Source of the DNA: Bradyrhizobium sp. SZCCT0231
Lineage (GTDB): Bacteria > Pseudomonadota > Alphaproteobacteria > Rhizobiales > Xanthobacteraceae
Assembly (NCBI RefSeq): GCF_018130245.1
Contig: NZ_JAFCKP010000006.1
Location: 248,001-312,000 of the forward strand
Length of the DNA stretch: 64,000 nucleotides
Direction of reading: 5' to 3'
A program made the translations under genes and the position numbers. This document shows positions 28,001 to 36,746 of the stretch, one piece after another. The notes below the pieces were generated by a model that saw only the letters and a list, made by a program, of their open reading frames with translations, was not told where the DNA came from and made no database searches. Numbering within the stretch: the stretch's first letter is position 1; each line of letters begins with the position of its first letter.

Positions 28001-28917
28001 ACGTGTTCCAGTTCAACGTCGTCGGCCAGAACTACACCAACGAGCACGACACCTACGATACGACCGGCTTCCTCACCAACATCGTGCGCACCCACGCCGA
28101 TAACAGCCTGGCTTTCACGCTGGTGCAGAGTGCAGACGGTACCAAGACCTCGGACTGGTACGATGCCAACGGCGTCATCACCAGCGAGGTCACGACCAAG
28201 AGCGATGGTTACAACTCCACGACCGTCTACACCGGCGGCGTGAAGACCGCCGCCTACATCAAGAATGCCGATGGCACGTCGGACAACTGGAACTACAACG
28301 TCACCGGGCAGTCCTACACCACCCAGCATCAGCACCTCGACGCCTCGGGCAAGCTGGTCGAGCTCACGCGGACCCACGCCGACGGCACTCTGGACTATAC
28401 CCAGGTCATCCACGACGACGGCAGCAAGCTGACCGATATCTACAACAGCGTCGGCACCAAGACCCAGGAGATCGCCAACAATGCCGACGGCACCAAGGAC
28501 GTCTTCCTGTTCAACTTCAACGGACAGGCCGGCACGACCCAGCACGAGAACTACAACAGCGCCAGCGCATTGCAGTTCTTCGATCAGACCAAGACCGACG
28601 GCACCCACAACGTCACGGCCGTCGCGAGCGGCGTGACGATCCAGGGCGGGGCCGGCAACGACGTGTTCTCGGCCGCGCCAAACTCGACCACCATCGCCTA
28701 CGATCATGGCCAGGACCAGATCCTCAACTTCCAGGCCGGCGACGGCACGAACCACGACGTGGTCCAGATCTCGAAGCTGTTGGCCGCGGACTACAGCCAC
28801 CTGCAGATGACGCAGTCCGGCACGAACGCGCTCATCACGTTCTCGGCCAACGACTCGATCCTCCTGAAGAACGTCTATGTCAGCAGCCTGACCAGCCACG
28901 ATTTCCTGTTCGTCTGA
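25009..28917 (+). CDS. Large secreted GH-A hydrolase with YD-like repeat array and RTX/type I secretion tail
   Basis: A 1302-residue protein without a signal peptide. Residues 1-310 form a clan GH-A barrel with acid/base E113 (GLNEANH) and nucleophile E214 (VITETGY). Residues 310-410 look like a beta-sandwich, followed by a TTPPPVDT linker. Residues 485-1200 are Thr/Tyr/Asp/Gly-rich repeats (YDATGFLTxLxRxHADGS style) with a 166-residue period, resembling RHS/YD repeats. The C-terminus has one RTX nonapeptide (GGAGNDVFS, 1213-1221) and ends SHDFLFV, typical of type I secretion substrates. It is probably exported by an ABC system encoded elsewhere and acts on the extracellular polysaccharide. 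The repeats may bind the polymer. Confidence 0.85.
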   Translation: MSDQTILSANGFVNSIGVNTHAGFGWTGYNNLAVMVDDLKYLGVTQLRDAMGTSPAAQPVVEGLAAAGYKFDFLVSSALPQMGTTGLQKYIASLEKFATTHAGSISAIEGLNEANHQPFSYNGSSSLSAAAQFQSALYQAVNSNAALASIPVYNLSLAYNDPQGYSQLGNMSGSVDYANAHAYVSTSLTTGSSIAATLSAVMTAAPGKPVVITETGYTTQANTQYLGVNETVQAKSILNTLVDAYKAGVSATYLYELFDRDSSAANTNPEANFGLFNSDGTPKLAATAIHNLTTILADDGKGGLQPTDPLNYTLSNMPASGNSMVLGKSNGAYELVVWAEPKLWNDATDTELSNAAQTVTVNLGAVHHTVKVYDTLTGTTAIASYTDVSTITIPVSDHPLIIEIDAPPTTPPPVDTRTSVSGTAAEIVPQLSDLSDSTALQSITLTDSHVLPVASKATMDYIIAHYGSALSKIQGGYSFSVTNTAATWSNTKTYDASGHLLSKSDTGLNSSGQPTSTTVAYTDGSKDLISYTAGVQTKFVHIATDGTRTTDTYNTAGILLSEVVQKSDGYYSTTLYTSGVKTAAYVKNADGSQDNYTYGITGKSFTTQVQHLDASGKVTSVTRSHADGTLDSTQVYNSDGSSVITTYSATGVKLVQTTYHADHSKDVWTYNITGQNYTTEHDVYDATGFLTSLTRLHSDGSLAFKLVQTTDGTKTTDWYNAAGALTSEVVQTAAGTTSTTTYSNGVKTNAYIKYADGSQDNYAYGITGQSYTTQIQHVDPSGKITAVTREHADGTLDFTQVINADGSSVITNYDAAGTRIKEANLHADGSKDVFLFNITGQNYTTEHDIYDATGFLTTLIRKHADGSMAFKLVQSSDGTKTTDWYDASGVLTSEVVQKASGYSSTTVYTNGVKTAAYITNADMSHDNYSYNITGQSYTTQYQHLDPSGQTTEVIRWHADNSLDYTQVVNSDGSSVVTNYDASGVKKTETDYHADGSKDVFQFNVVGQNYTNEHDTYDTTGFLTNIVRTHADNSLAFTLVQSADGTKTSDWYDANGVITSEVTTKSDGYNSTTVYTGGVKTAAYIKNADGTSDNWNYNVTGQSYTTQHQHLDASGKLVELTRTHADGTLDYTQVIHDDGSKLTDIYNSVGTKTQEIANNADGTKDVFLFNFNGQAGTTQHENYNSASALQFFDQTKTDGTHNVTAVASGVTIQGGAGNDVFSAAPNSTTIAYDHGQDQILNFQAGDGTNHDVVQISKLLAADYSHLQMTQSGTNALITFSANDSILLKNVYVSSLTSHDFLFV
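26653..28600 (+). repeat. In-frame tandem array with 498-bp period
   Basis: Equivalent codons recur exactly 498 bp apart at 26821, 27319, 27817 and 28315, and upstream at 26653 and 27151. The repeat is therefore 166 codons with no indels across the copies. Within a period, DG-containing loops (HADG, HSDG, YADG) are spaced about 35, 37, 57 and 37 residues. The last copy is partial. The DNA copies have diverged but keep perfect length, suggesting selection on the fold. Confidence 0.93.
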
Positions 28918-28944
28918 GCCGACTGGACAGAACTGCATCTCACG

Positions 28945-28974
28945 CGGGCCGGGACCAGCCAAGGTTCCGGCCCG
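28945..28974 (+). terminator. Probable rho-independent terminator
   Basis: CGGGCCGGGACC pairs with GGTTCCGGCCCG (one G-T wobble) around an AGCCAA loop, followed by TTCATT. It starts 28 bp after the stop codon of the repeat protein. The T run is short. Confidence 0.6.
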
Positions 28975-29148
28975 TTCATTAGGCGCCTGCCTCATCGAGA
29001 GGCACAATTCGACCGACGAAGATACGCTGCTCGCGAGCAGATGGTGTTCTGCAACTTTGCGTTCGTGCTGTACGCCCAGCGATCGCAGCGAACTTGCGTC
29101 ACAATTGGTCCCTAGAAGGGGCTAACGCCGCAAGGAATTCGACGCCCG

Positions 29149-30276
29149 ATGGAAGCCAGTGAAGCAAGACGTTTTGTCGTCCTCGACTTTTATCGCTTCG
29201 TTGCCGCCCTCGGTGTCTTCATCTTCCATCTCAAGATGATCGACCCAGGCATTTCGCCGACCTGGAACGGGTCCTTTGGCCTGTTCGTGGACATGTTCTT
29301 CATCCTGTCCGGCTTCGTGATCTCCTATTCCTATCCTTCCGACGCGCGCGGCGTACGGGCGTATTCCCGGTTCATGATCCGGCGCATCGCGCGGATCTAT
29401 CCGCTGCACCTGCTGAGCCTGCTCATCTTCGTGGTGCTCATCGGCGTCGGTCTGGAGCGCACGGCGCGGTCAACCTCGCTGGATTTCCTGTACAATCTCC
29501 TGCTGCTCCAGGCCTGGGGCGTCACCAATCATCTCAGCTTCAACTCGCCGTCATGGTCGATCAGCGCGGAATTCTTCTGCTATCTGATCTTTCCGCTCCT
29601 GATGCTGCTTGCACGCAAGGTCCAGCCAGTCGTGCTCGGCGCAATCGTGGCGGCGCTCTATCTGGTCCTTGCCCACGGCCATTTGCCGATCTGGCAGGAA
29701 CGGTCGCAGATGTATGGTGCCAATTTCGACTACGGCATGCTCCGCGCGCTGCCAAGCTTCCTGAACGGCATCCTGCTCGCCATTCTGTTCCGGATGTCGG
29801 GTCCCTACCGGCGCAAGCCGGTCGTCTTCGCCGGCATCGGCGTGTTCGGCCTTTCCGTGCTCGTCCTCAACGTCTTCGCCAAGCCGGATCTGGCCATTCT
29901 GCTGTTCTCCTGCGCCATCCTGCTCACCGCGGTCGGCGAAAGCGCCTTCAAGGAGTTTCCGGGCGCGCGCCTGCTTGGACGGCTCGGCAACACCTCATAC
30001 GCGATCTACATGCTGCACGATGCGGTCCTTATTGCCGTGTTCAAGCCGTTGTGGACCTGGCTCGAGCTGCGCCCGGATCAGTTTGGCCTGTACGCCCTGG
30101 CATGTTGTGCGGTCCTCACCATCATCGCAGATCGCACCTACGCCTATTTCGAAAATCCCGCGCGGCGCTTCATCAATCGCTGGGCTGACATTGGCGTTGC
30201 GTCATCACGCAAGGCGCAGGCGGTCGCAGCCGAACCCGCCATACGCTTCGAGAACACCGAGCGGGCGGTCAACTGA
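29149..30276 (+). CDS. Acyltransferase 3 (OafA/YrhL) family membrane protein
   Basis: A 375-residue protein with about ten membrane segments. It has an N-terminal VVLDFYRFVAALGVFIFHL motif with the conserved His, SGFVISYSYP, MIRRIARIYPLHLL, and a C-terminal NTSYAIYMLHDAVLI. It probably O-acylates a sugar of the polymer from the inner membrane. It is a single plus-strand gene between the repeat protein and a convergent pyruvyltransferase-family gene 25 bp away. Confidence 0.9.
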   Translation: MEASEARRFVVLDFYRFVAALGVFIFHLKMIDPGISPTWNGSFGLFVDMFFILSGFVISYSYPSDARGVRAYSRFMIRRIARIYPLHLLSLLIFVVLIGVGLERTARSTSLDFLYNLLLLQAWGVTNHLSFNSPSWSISAEFFCYLIFPLLMLLARKVQPVVLGAIVAALYLVLAHGHLPIWQERSQMYGANFDYGMLRALPSFLNGILLAILFRMSGPYRRKPVVFAGIGVFGLSVLVLNVFAKPDLAILLFSCAILLTAVGESAFKEFPGARLLGRLGNTSYAIYMLHDAVLIAVFKPLWTWLELRPDQFGLYALACCAVLTIIADRTYAYFENPARRFINRWADIGVASSRKAQAVAAEPAIRFENTERAVN

Positions 30277-30301
30277 CGCCTGTCGGAAGAGGTCGGAGAG
30301 T

Positions 30302-31663
30302 TCAGGCGACCTTGCCGCCGGCCTCCGGCACGATCCGCGGCGCGCCATCGTCCAGCAAGGGAGCGACATTGGCACGGGACAAGTCCATGACATCAGGCAG
30401 CATCTGACGGACCTGCTCGCCAGCGGCCCGGTACGCGCCGAGGAAGTGCAGCAGAAACGCCTCGAAGCTGTCCCCGACGAGGAACTGAGCCGGCGAGAGC
30501 AGCAGCTGCTCGCTGATGCCGAAATGCGCGAACAGGCCCTGGAACTTGTCCTGGTAGGTGATCGCCGCCACGGGCGTGCCCTGCCCCAGCGCCGCAATCG
30601 CCAGATGCATGCGGCCGGTGATCACGCCGTCGACCAGACCGACAACGGCCTTGATCTCGCCCGCTGATAGAACCTGTTCGACATGGTGCACGTGCTCCCC
30701 GAGCGCGGGCTGAAGTCGGGCGGCCAGCGGCCGCAGGCAATTGTCGTCGGCGATGCCGGGACGGTAGTCATGTGCGAGCAGCAACCAGCTTGCATCATGC
30801 TGCCGTGACAGACGCGCCATGGCATCCGCCGCAAGCTCTATCATCCGCTCCAGCTTGGCGGGCTCCGGCTTCTTGAACAGCATCGGATGGATGTTGAAGA
30901 CGAAGACCTTGCGGCCCTGCTCGCGTTGCTGCGCGATCCTGACCGCGATCTGCTTCACGGCCGCAGTGTCGGCGCGCGGCGTCAGCATGAACGCCGCGTC
31001 GGCGACCAGACGCGCGCGTTTCCGGGCAAAGTCGTCGAAACGCTGGAGGGATATCGCATCGCGCAGATTCAGGACCACGCCCGGATCGAGCAGCCGGAAC
31101 ACCTCGCGCAGTGCCTTCGCGGGACGGGAGTTGAAACTGAAGCCGAGCACGCTGACCTTGGCGCCGAACGCCGCCATCAGATCGGCAACCAGCAGCATGC
31201 GCGCGGCATCCACCGGAGAATAGTAGCCGTCGAGCACGTCGGCCCCCAGGATCACGCCGAAATCCGGCCGGGTGATCGAGAGCTCCTGCGCGACCGTCTC
31301 ATAGGAAAACGGCTGCTTCCAGATCTCGAGCGGCTTGAAACCCATGGCGCGCACGTCCGCGCTCGCCGCGCTGGTGGCGGTGACGATGTAGATCTCGAGA
31401 TCGGGATAGACCCGCTTCATCTCGCCGGCAGCAGCTTCGATCATCGCCTCATCGCCGCGTGACTGATGAATGCTCCAGGGGTCCGACGGCAACAGGACGA
31501 GCCGGCGCGGATCGTTGCGCGGCGCCACATTGACGCCGATACCCTTCCTGGCGATCTGCCACCTGCGCAGCTCGAGGAGATCGACCGCGAAGGGCGTGTT
31601 CTTCGCGCTGTTGAGCCAGCCTCGGAGCTGCCTGCGCACGGGCACCGGGATCAATTGCTTCAA
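30302..31663 (-). CDS. Polysaccharide pyruvyl transferase family protein
   Basis: About 453 residues. The start is set at a TTG (31663) because AGGAGG lies 6 nt before it; an ATG at 31696 would overlap the upstream flippase gene. Family features are SRGDEAMIEAAAGEMKR near the N-terminus, VILGADVLDGYYS, and a C-terminal GVITGRMHLAIAALGQGTPV with the conserved RMH. ExoV/CsaB-type enzymes add pyruvate ketals from PEP to glycan sugars, giving acidic groups. It forms an operon with the flippase gene 19 bp upstream. Confidence 0.85.
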   Translation of the reverse strand: MKQLIPVPVRRQLRGWLNSAKNTPFAVDLLELRRWQIARKGIGVNVAPRNDPRRLVLLPSDPWSIHQSRGDEAMIEAAAGEMKRVYPDLEIYIVTATSAASADVRAMGFKPLEIWKQPFSYETVAQELSITRPDFGVILGADVLDGYYSPVDAARMLLVADLMAAFGAKVSVLGFSFNSRPAKALREVFRLLDPGVVLNLRDAISLQRFDDFARKRARLVADAAFMLTPRADTAAVKQIAVRIAQQREQGRKVFVFNIHPMLFKKPEPAKLERMIELAADAMARLSRQHDASWLLLAHDYRPGIADDNCLRPLAARLQPALGEHVHHVEQVLSAGEIKAVVGLVDGVITGRMHLAIAALGQGTPVAAITYQDKFQGLFAHFGISEQLLLSPAQFLVGDSFEAFLLHFLGAYRAAGEQVRQMLPDVMDLSRANVAPLLDDGAPRIVPEAGGKVA

Positions 31664-31682
31664 ATCGTCCTCCTCGTCTTCC

Positions 31683-33140
31683 TCAGGCGGTCGCACCGCG
31701 CTTCACGACGAAATCGATCAGCGAGAACAGCTGCTTCCGCCAGAACAGCAGGATGCTCATCAGATAGACCGCGCCGAAACATGACGACAGCAGCCCCATC
31801 CGCAAATACGGGTTGATGTCCGGCGTCGCCGCGCGGCACAGCACGACTGCGCCGTAGGCCAGCACAATCGCGCAAAGGCAGCCTGCGATGGGACGCAGAA
31901 ACTGGCTCCAGCTCAGGCCCAGCAACCGCAGCGCCAGCGCAAACGTCACGGGCGTCACCACAAGCTGTGCGAACGCGAATATCGTCGCCAGCTGACCAAT
32001 GTCGCGCGACGGAAGCAGGAACATTGCGGGCACGACCGCGCAGAATTTGAGGATGTTCAGCCCAAAGACGTAATTCGGCTTACCCAGCGCGCCGAAATAG
32101 GCGCTGTTGACGAATTGCACCGTCTGGATCGCGCCAATGAGCATCAGCGGCCGCATCACCGCTTCGCTGCCGCTCCACTTCGCGCCGAACAGCAGCAGGG
32201 AAAACTCCGGCGCAATCGCCGCAAGCAGCACGAAGATGGGAGAGCCGACCAGCGCGCCGAGACTGACGCTACGCAAGTAAGCGCCGGCGATACGGTCGCG
32301 CTCGTGAGCGATCTTGGACAGCGCGCTCAACGCGACGTCCATGACCGCCTGGGTGAGCAGCTGCATCAGGATGATGTAAACCCGCGCACCGACTGTGTAG
32401 ATGCCGAGGGCTGCGACGCCGTAGAGCGACAGGATGATCATGTCGATGGTGCGAACGATGGCGAAATCCAGCAGCCGGTTCAGCACGACATGGACGCTAT
32501 AGCCGGAGAGCTCGCGAAAGCTTCTGGAATCGTAGCCGCGCATCGGCAGCCACCGCGGCTGGCTCCAGAGCCACAAACCGCTGACCGCGCTCTGAACGAC
32601 CACCTGGATCACGAGGCTGAGCGCGCCGAATCCGGCATAGGCGCAGGCAATTCCCACGACACCGGAGACGGCCGTCGCGACCATGGTCCTGACCGCGAGC
32701 ACGCGAAAATCCATCTGACGCTTGTAAAGCGCCTCCTGGAACAGGGTCGCGGTGCCGATCGGGAGGGAGAGGGACGCAGCCGTCAACAGCGGCGCGAGCC
32801 CTTTCACGTCGAGCCAATGTTCGATATCCGTCGCCAGGACAGCAATCAGAACCGCCAGGATCGTGGAAGCTGCAAACGAGCAGAAGAAGGGCAGCGTGAC
32901 ATCGGCAGGCTCGAGCGTGCGCCGCTGGATCAACGCATCACCGAAGCCGAATTCCGCGATCGAGCTCAAGAGCAACAGAATGAAGGCGACCAACGCCGCC
33001 AGACCGAAATCCGCGGGATCGAGCAGCCGTGCCAGCACCAGGAACAGGATGAACGACAGCGCCCGGCCGCCCCAATTCTGGGCAAGCGACCAGAACAAGG
33101 CAACCACGACCTGATGTTGTTTGCCCTGCGTGGCGTTCAT
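31683..33140 (-). CDS. Wzx-like oligosaccharide flippase (MOP superfamily)
   Basis: A 485-residue protein from the ATG at 33140 with about 12 to 14 membrane segments. It has the family N-terminus WSLAQNWGGRALSFILFLVL, then ARLLDPADFGLAALV. This is the clearer of the two flippases in the locus and translocates lipid-linked repeat units. It is first in a minus-strand pair with the pyruvyltransferase-family gene and divergent from a GT4 gene over a 230-bp gap. Confidence 0.92.
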   Translation of the reverse strand: MNATQGKQHQVVVALFWSLAQNWGGRALSFILFLVLARLLDPADFGLAALVAFILLLLSSIAEFGFGDALIQRRTLEPADVTLPFFCSFAASTILAVLIAVLATDIEHWLDVKGLAPLLTAASLSLPIGTATLFQEALYKRQMDFRVLAVRTMVATAVSGVVGIACAYAGFGALSLVIQVVVQSAVSGLWLWSQPRWLPMRGYDSRSFRELSGYSVHVVLNRLLDFAIVRTIDMIILSLYGVAALGIYTVGARVYIILMQLLTQAVMDVALSALSKIAHERDRIAGAYLRSVSLGALVGSPIFVLLAAIAPEFSLLLFGAKWSGSEAVMRPLMLIGAIQTVQFVNSAYFGALGKPNYVFGLNILKFCAVVPAMFLLPSRDIGQLATIFAFAQLVVTPVTFALALRLLGLSWSQFLRPIAGCLCAIVLAYGAVVLCRAATPDINPYLRMGLLSSCFGAVYLMSILLFWRKQLFSLIDFVVKRGATA

Positions 33141-33370
33141 CAACAATTCGACCCAATTTCGACAGATCCGACCACAATCGCAGACTAGATGACGTGGCAT
33201 GCGATGCTGCCGCGACGTCACCATCTCCGATCACGGCGGAGCACTGAATGCTCGCTACATTACGACGGAGTGATGGCAATCAGATGAGTGCCGTCACGAT
33301 TCCGATTTAGAGTGGAAGTGAGTTCAAATCGTGGACTACACTCCAATCAACCTTTGCGAAGTGATGCAAA

Positions 33371-34528
33371 ATGGATGCCTTGATGAATTCGCCCGCTCAG
33401 CGTTCTCTCCGTAACTCCAGGCGCTTGCGTGTGGCCATCTACGCACCGCATTTTGCGGAATATTCCTACCGGCTCGCATCGGGATTGGCGCATCATTGCG
33501 ACGTACGCCTCGTGCTCAACCGCAAGGATGCGAACCAGCAATGGGAACTGGCCGATATCGCGGTGGCGGCGCCGTTCGAGACGCGGATCCGCGACCTGAG
33601 CCTGCGCCGCGGCGGCGCGATCGGCATCCCCGCATCCTTCCTCGACATAATATCGTTTCGTCCGGACGTGCTTCACTGTCACGAAGTTCCGGAGATCTAC
33701 ACGTCCAAGCTGATCCAGCTGCTCCGTCCGCTCGGCATTCCGCTGGCGCTGACGGTTCACGATGCGATTCCGCATTCGGAAGGCGGCTCCGGCACCTCGC
33801 CACGCGAAGATGCCTGGCGCGGGCGCATGCGCGCAGCCGCGTCGGTGGTCACCACGCATGGCGAGAGCTGTATCGCCGATTTTCGCCGCGCCTCGCCCGA
33901 CTTCAAGGGCGAAACGCTCTCCAGCATGCACGGCGTGCTCATGGTTCCACCAGCCGGACGTGCGGCCACCGCGCCCGAAGCCGCACGCATCCTGTTTTTT
34001 GGACGGATGTGGGCTTACAAGGGGCTCGACGTCTTCATCGATGCGATCGATATCCTGGCCGGGCGCGGCGTGGCGCACGAGGCGATCGTCGCCGGCCGCG
34101 GCCCCGAGATGACGCGGCTCGGAGCGCGGATGGAGGCGATGCCGACGGTCAAGACCATCAACGCCTACATTTCGCCTGCCGATACCGGCCGACTGTTTCA
34201 ATCCGCGACCGTGGTCGCCCTGCCCTATAAAGATGCTACGCAGAGCGGCGTGCTTGCATCCGCCTATGGCAATTCGCGGCCCGTCGTCGCCAGTGCCACC
34301 GGCGGCATTCCCGACGTCGTGACCGACGGCGTCAACGGGCTGCTGGTCCCTCCCGGCGACGCCACGGCATTGGCCGATGCGCTCGAACGCGTGCTGACCT
34401 CCAAGCCTCTGGCCGCGACATTGACCGAAGGCGCACGGCAGACCGCGGCCGGCCTCTTGAACTGGGACCGCATCGCCGAGCAGCTACTCGGATCGTATCA
34501 CCGGCTCGCCGGTCGCACCGTGAGCTGA
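33371..34528 (+). CDS. GT4 family glycosyltransferase
   Basis: A 385-residue GT-B enzyme. The N-terminal domain has LRVAIYAPHFAEYSYRLASG and PDVLHCHEVPEIYTSKL. The donor domain has ILFFGRMWAYKGLDVFIDAI and ALPYKDATQSGVLASAYGNS, where the usual E-x7-E is altered to a Q-S-G-V loop as in some GT4 members. The ATG at 33371 gives a Ser/Arg-rich tail before the first strand. It is convergent with the acyltransferase gene at 34546 (17-bp gap). Confidence 0.9.
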   Translation: MDALMNSPAQRSLRNSRRLRVAIYAPHFAEYSYRLASGLAHHCDVRLVLNRKDANQQWELADIAVAAPFETRIRDLSLRRGGAIGIPASFLDIISFRPDVLHCHEVPEIYTSKLIQLLRPLGIPLALTVHDAIPHSEGGSGTSPREDAWRGRMRAAASVVTTHGESCIADFRRASPDFKGETLSSMHGVLMVPPAGRAATAPEAARILFFGRMWAYKGLDVFIDAIDILAGRGVAHEAIVAGRGPEMTRLGARMEAMPTVKTINAYISPADTGRLFQSATVVALPYKDATQSGVLASAYGNSRPVVASATGGIPDVVTDGVNGLLVPPGDATALADALERVLTSKPLAATLTEGARQTAAGLLNWDRIAEQLLGSYHRLAGRTVS

Positions 34529-34545
34529 CCACGACAGGCGGCCCC

Positions 34546-35634
34546 TCAAACCGATTGCTCGATCTGCGGCCGAAAGAACAGGCCGCGGATCGCGCCGTCC
34601 AGCAATCGCCTCAGCCTGACTTCGATCAATTCATAGCTGATCGCGCTTGCCACCAACGACATCACCAGCCCGAGCCCGATGAAGGCGGCCCACAGCAGCC
34701 AGCGGTCGACGCCGGCGGCGACCAGCTTCAGGCCGAGCACCTGCAAGGGGAAGAGCACGAAGGGATGCACGAGATAGAGGCTGTAGCTGATCTTGCCGAC
34801 ATATTGCAGGGCCGGCGTACTCAGAGCCCTCCCGAGGCCTGATTCCGGGGCAAGCACCATGCCGAACAGCAGAAATCCGGGAACGAGCCCCACGAACGGA
34901 TGAAACAGCACCAGGCTCGCATACAGCGCAGCTCCGCAAGCCAGGCCTGCGAGCAAGCCGACGCGTCCCGGAATCGAGATGCGGAATCCAATGGCGCTGA
35001 ACAGCATACCGATGCAGAAGAATGCCGTGATCGGCCAATGCATCAGGCAGGCGATACCCAGCAGGATCAGAGGCGCCGCCAGCAGCCTGCCCCCGGTGCG
35101 CCACATCGAGAACGTCAGCGCAAACCAGATGTAGAACGCCCACTCATAGGTCAATGTCCAGGCGTTCTGCTGGGCGATGGGCAGGCCGAGCGCATCCTGC
35201 ACGAAGAACAGATTGGCCGCAAAGATTGCGATATAGCTGGTCAGATCGATCCCGCGGAAGAACTTGTAGGCCACGATCGGACCGATCGCAAACAGCGCAA
35301 GGTGCAGGACGACGAATACCGGCATGATGCGCAGGACGCGGTCGAAGAAGAACCGCGACAGTGACCCATGCCGCACCAGGCTCGCCGGGATCAGGAATCC
35401 GCTGATCATGAAGAACAGCTCGACGCCGTGCCCGCCGACATTGATCACCGATTGCAGCCAGGACCAGAGCGGCGGCAGGAAGCCGGGATCCGGGATGTCG
35501 TACATGCCTGCCTTCGGCATGTCGTAGAAATGGTCCATCAGCACGCTCAGTGCCGCGATGCCGCGAAGGCCCTGGACCGAAGGAACGAACGATCCATCAT
35601 AGGCGGCGCCCGGCTGGTGCGGTGTCTTGATCAC
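34546..35634 (-). CDS. Acyltransferase 3 family membrane protein
   Basis: About 362 residues from a GTG at 35634 that overlaps the upstream stop codon (GTGA). Features are VPSVQGLRGIAALSVLMDHF, GVELFFMISGFLIPASL, RFFFDRVLRIMPVF and a C-terminal GKISYSLYLVHPFVLF. It has about ten membrane segments. The four-base overlap shows translational coupling with the acyltransferase gene before it. It is last in a minus-strand operon of acyltransferase, polymerase and two acyltransferase genes. Confidence 0.9.
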   Translation of the reverse strand: MIKTPHQPGAAYDGSFVPSVQGLRGIAALSVLMDHFYDMPKAGMYDIPDPGFLPPLWSWLQSVINVGGHGVELFFMISGFLIPASLVRHGSLSRFFFDRVLRIMPVFVVLHLALFAIGPIVAYKFFRGIDLTSYIAIFAANLFFVQDALGLPIAQQNAWTLTYEWAFYIWFALTFSMWRTGGRLLAAPLILLGIACLMHWPITAFFCIGMLFSAIGFRISIPGRVGLLAGLACGAALYASLVLFHPFVGLVPGFLLFGMVLAPESGLGRALSTPALQYVGKISYSLYLVHPFVLFPLQVLGLKLVAAGVDRWLLWAAFIGLGLVMSLVASAISYELIEVRLRRLLDGAIRGLFFRPQIEQSV

Positions 35635-36737
35635 TCTGCGGCACCCTGCGTGCTGAGGGCGGGCTCGAGAACGACCGGCCTTCTTCGCGCCGAGCGGAAC
35701 CTTTGCCCGAAGGAAATGCAGGGCTTCTCGACGAAGGCGTAGGTCATCCAGCTGACCAGGATCGACAACGCCAGGATCACGACCATGAAGATCGACCATC
35801 CCAGCGGCCCGTCGCCGAACCAAAAAAGGCGATGGATGACGACGATCACGAACGGCGACATCAGGTAGACCGAATAGCTGACCACGCCGACGAACGCCAT
35901 CGGGCGCCACGCCATTCGCTCGCCGAACACGGCAAAGGCGATGAAGACCAGCGCTGCGCAGACATAAGCCGATCCGATCGAATAGCTGTAGAAGAAGTTC
36001 TCGTGATACACGCCTCCGAAACGCCGGTCGGACAGCGTGGCGGCGAAGACCGCATACAGCAGCGTGCAGACGGCCACATGGGTCCATCGCAGCTTGCCGC
36101 CAATGACGGTGTCGCGGATGATCTTGCCCAGGAACATGGCCGACAGGTTCAACCCGACCTCCATCACCGAGGAAACGGTCCTGTTCTCGACCAGGAGCGC
36201 AGCGGTGGTTCCGACCAGCGCGGCCGCAACGACGATCGTCACCGCCGTGAAACGCTGGTTCAGCAGCCCCATCGCAAAGAGGATCGTGCATCCGACGTAG
36301 AACAGCAGCTCGATCGCCAGCGTCCAGTAGAACACCCAGAGGTTCGGGACGTTCACGAAAGTCTGCAACATCGTCACGTTCGCGGCGACCTGCCCCAGCG
36401 GATAGACCTTCGACTCCAGCAGCTGCATCGTCACGAGCCCGACCAGGAGCGACGTCCAGTAGGCTGGATAGAGCCGGAAGAAGCGGCTGATCGTGAAATC
36501 CCGCACGGGCGTGGTGCTGTCCGGGAAGCTGAACGGAATGACGAAGCCGCTGACGAAGAAGAACAACACGACGCCGAACCGGCCAAAGTTCATGTAGTAA
36601 CCGAACACGTCATGTATAGGCCAGTAATAGGCGCCCGTCGGGTGCTTTTCGACGATCACCTCGAACACATGCTGGACCAGGACCGACAACACGGCAATGC
36701 CGCGCAGCGTATCGATGAATGCGAGCCGTCTATGCAT
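35631..36737 (-). CDS. Acyltransferase 3 family membrane protein
   Basis: A 368-residue protein with RLAFIDTLRGIAVLSVLVQH at the N-terminus, VLFFFVSGFVIPFSFP, the basic FTISRFFRLYPAYW motif, and a C-terminal VSYSVYLMSPFVIVV. It has about ten membrane segments. It lies 9 bp after the Wzy-like gene and is coupled to the next acyltransferase gene. Its partner in the operon differs in sequence, suggesting different acyl groups or positions. Confidence 0.9.
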   Translation of the reverse strand: MHRRLAFIDTLRGIAVLSVLVQHVFEVIVEKHPTGAYYWPIHDVFGYYMNFGRFGVVLFFFVSGFVIPFSFPDSTTPVRDFTISRFFRLYPAYWTSLLVGLVTMQLLESKVYPLGQVAANVTMLQTFVNVPNLWVFYWTLAIELLFYVGCTILFAMGLLNQRFTAVTIVVAAALVGTTAALLVENRTVSSVMEVGLNLSAMFLGKIIRDTVIGGKLRWTHVAVCTLLYAVFAATLSDRRFGGVYHENFFYSYSIGSAYVCAALVFIAFAVFGERMAWRPMAFVGVVSYSVYLMSPFVIVVIHRLFWFGDGPLGWSIFMVVILALSILVSWMTYAFVEKPCISFGQRFRSARRRPVVLEPALSTQGAAE

Positions 36738-36746
36738 CGTTCGTTC

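Noticed and set aside
26653-28600. Possible CRISPR array or satellite DNA
   Set aside because: The 498-bp periodicity is in frame, diverged at DNA level and encodes a continuous protein. There are no short direct repeats with unique spacers.
25009-28917. RHS toxin with polymorphic C-terminal effector
   Set aside because: The repeats look YD-like, but there is no RHS core motif (such as DPxG before a variable tip) and no immunity gene. The C-terminus is an RTX/type I tail.
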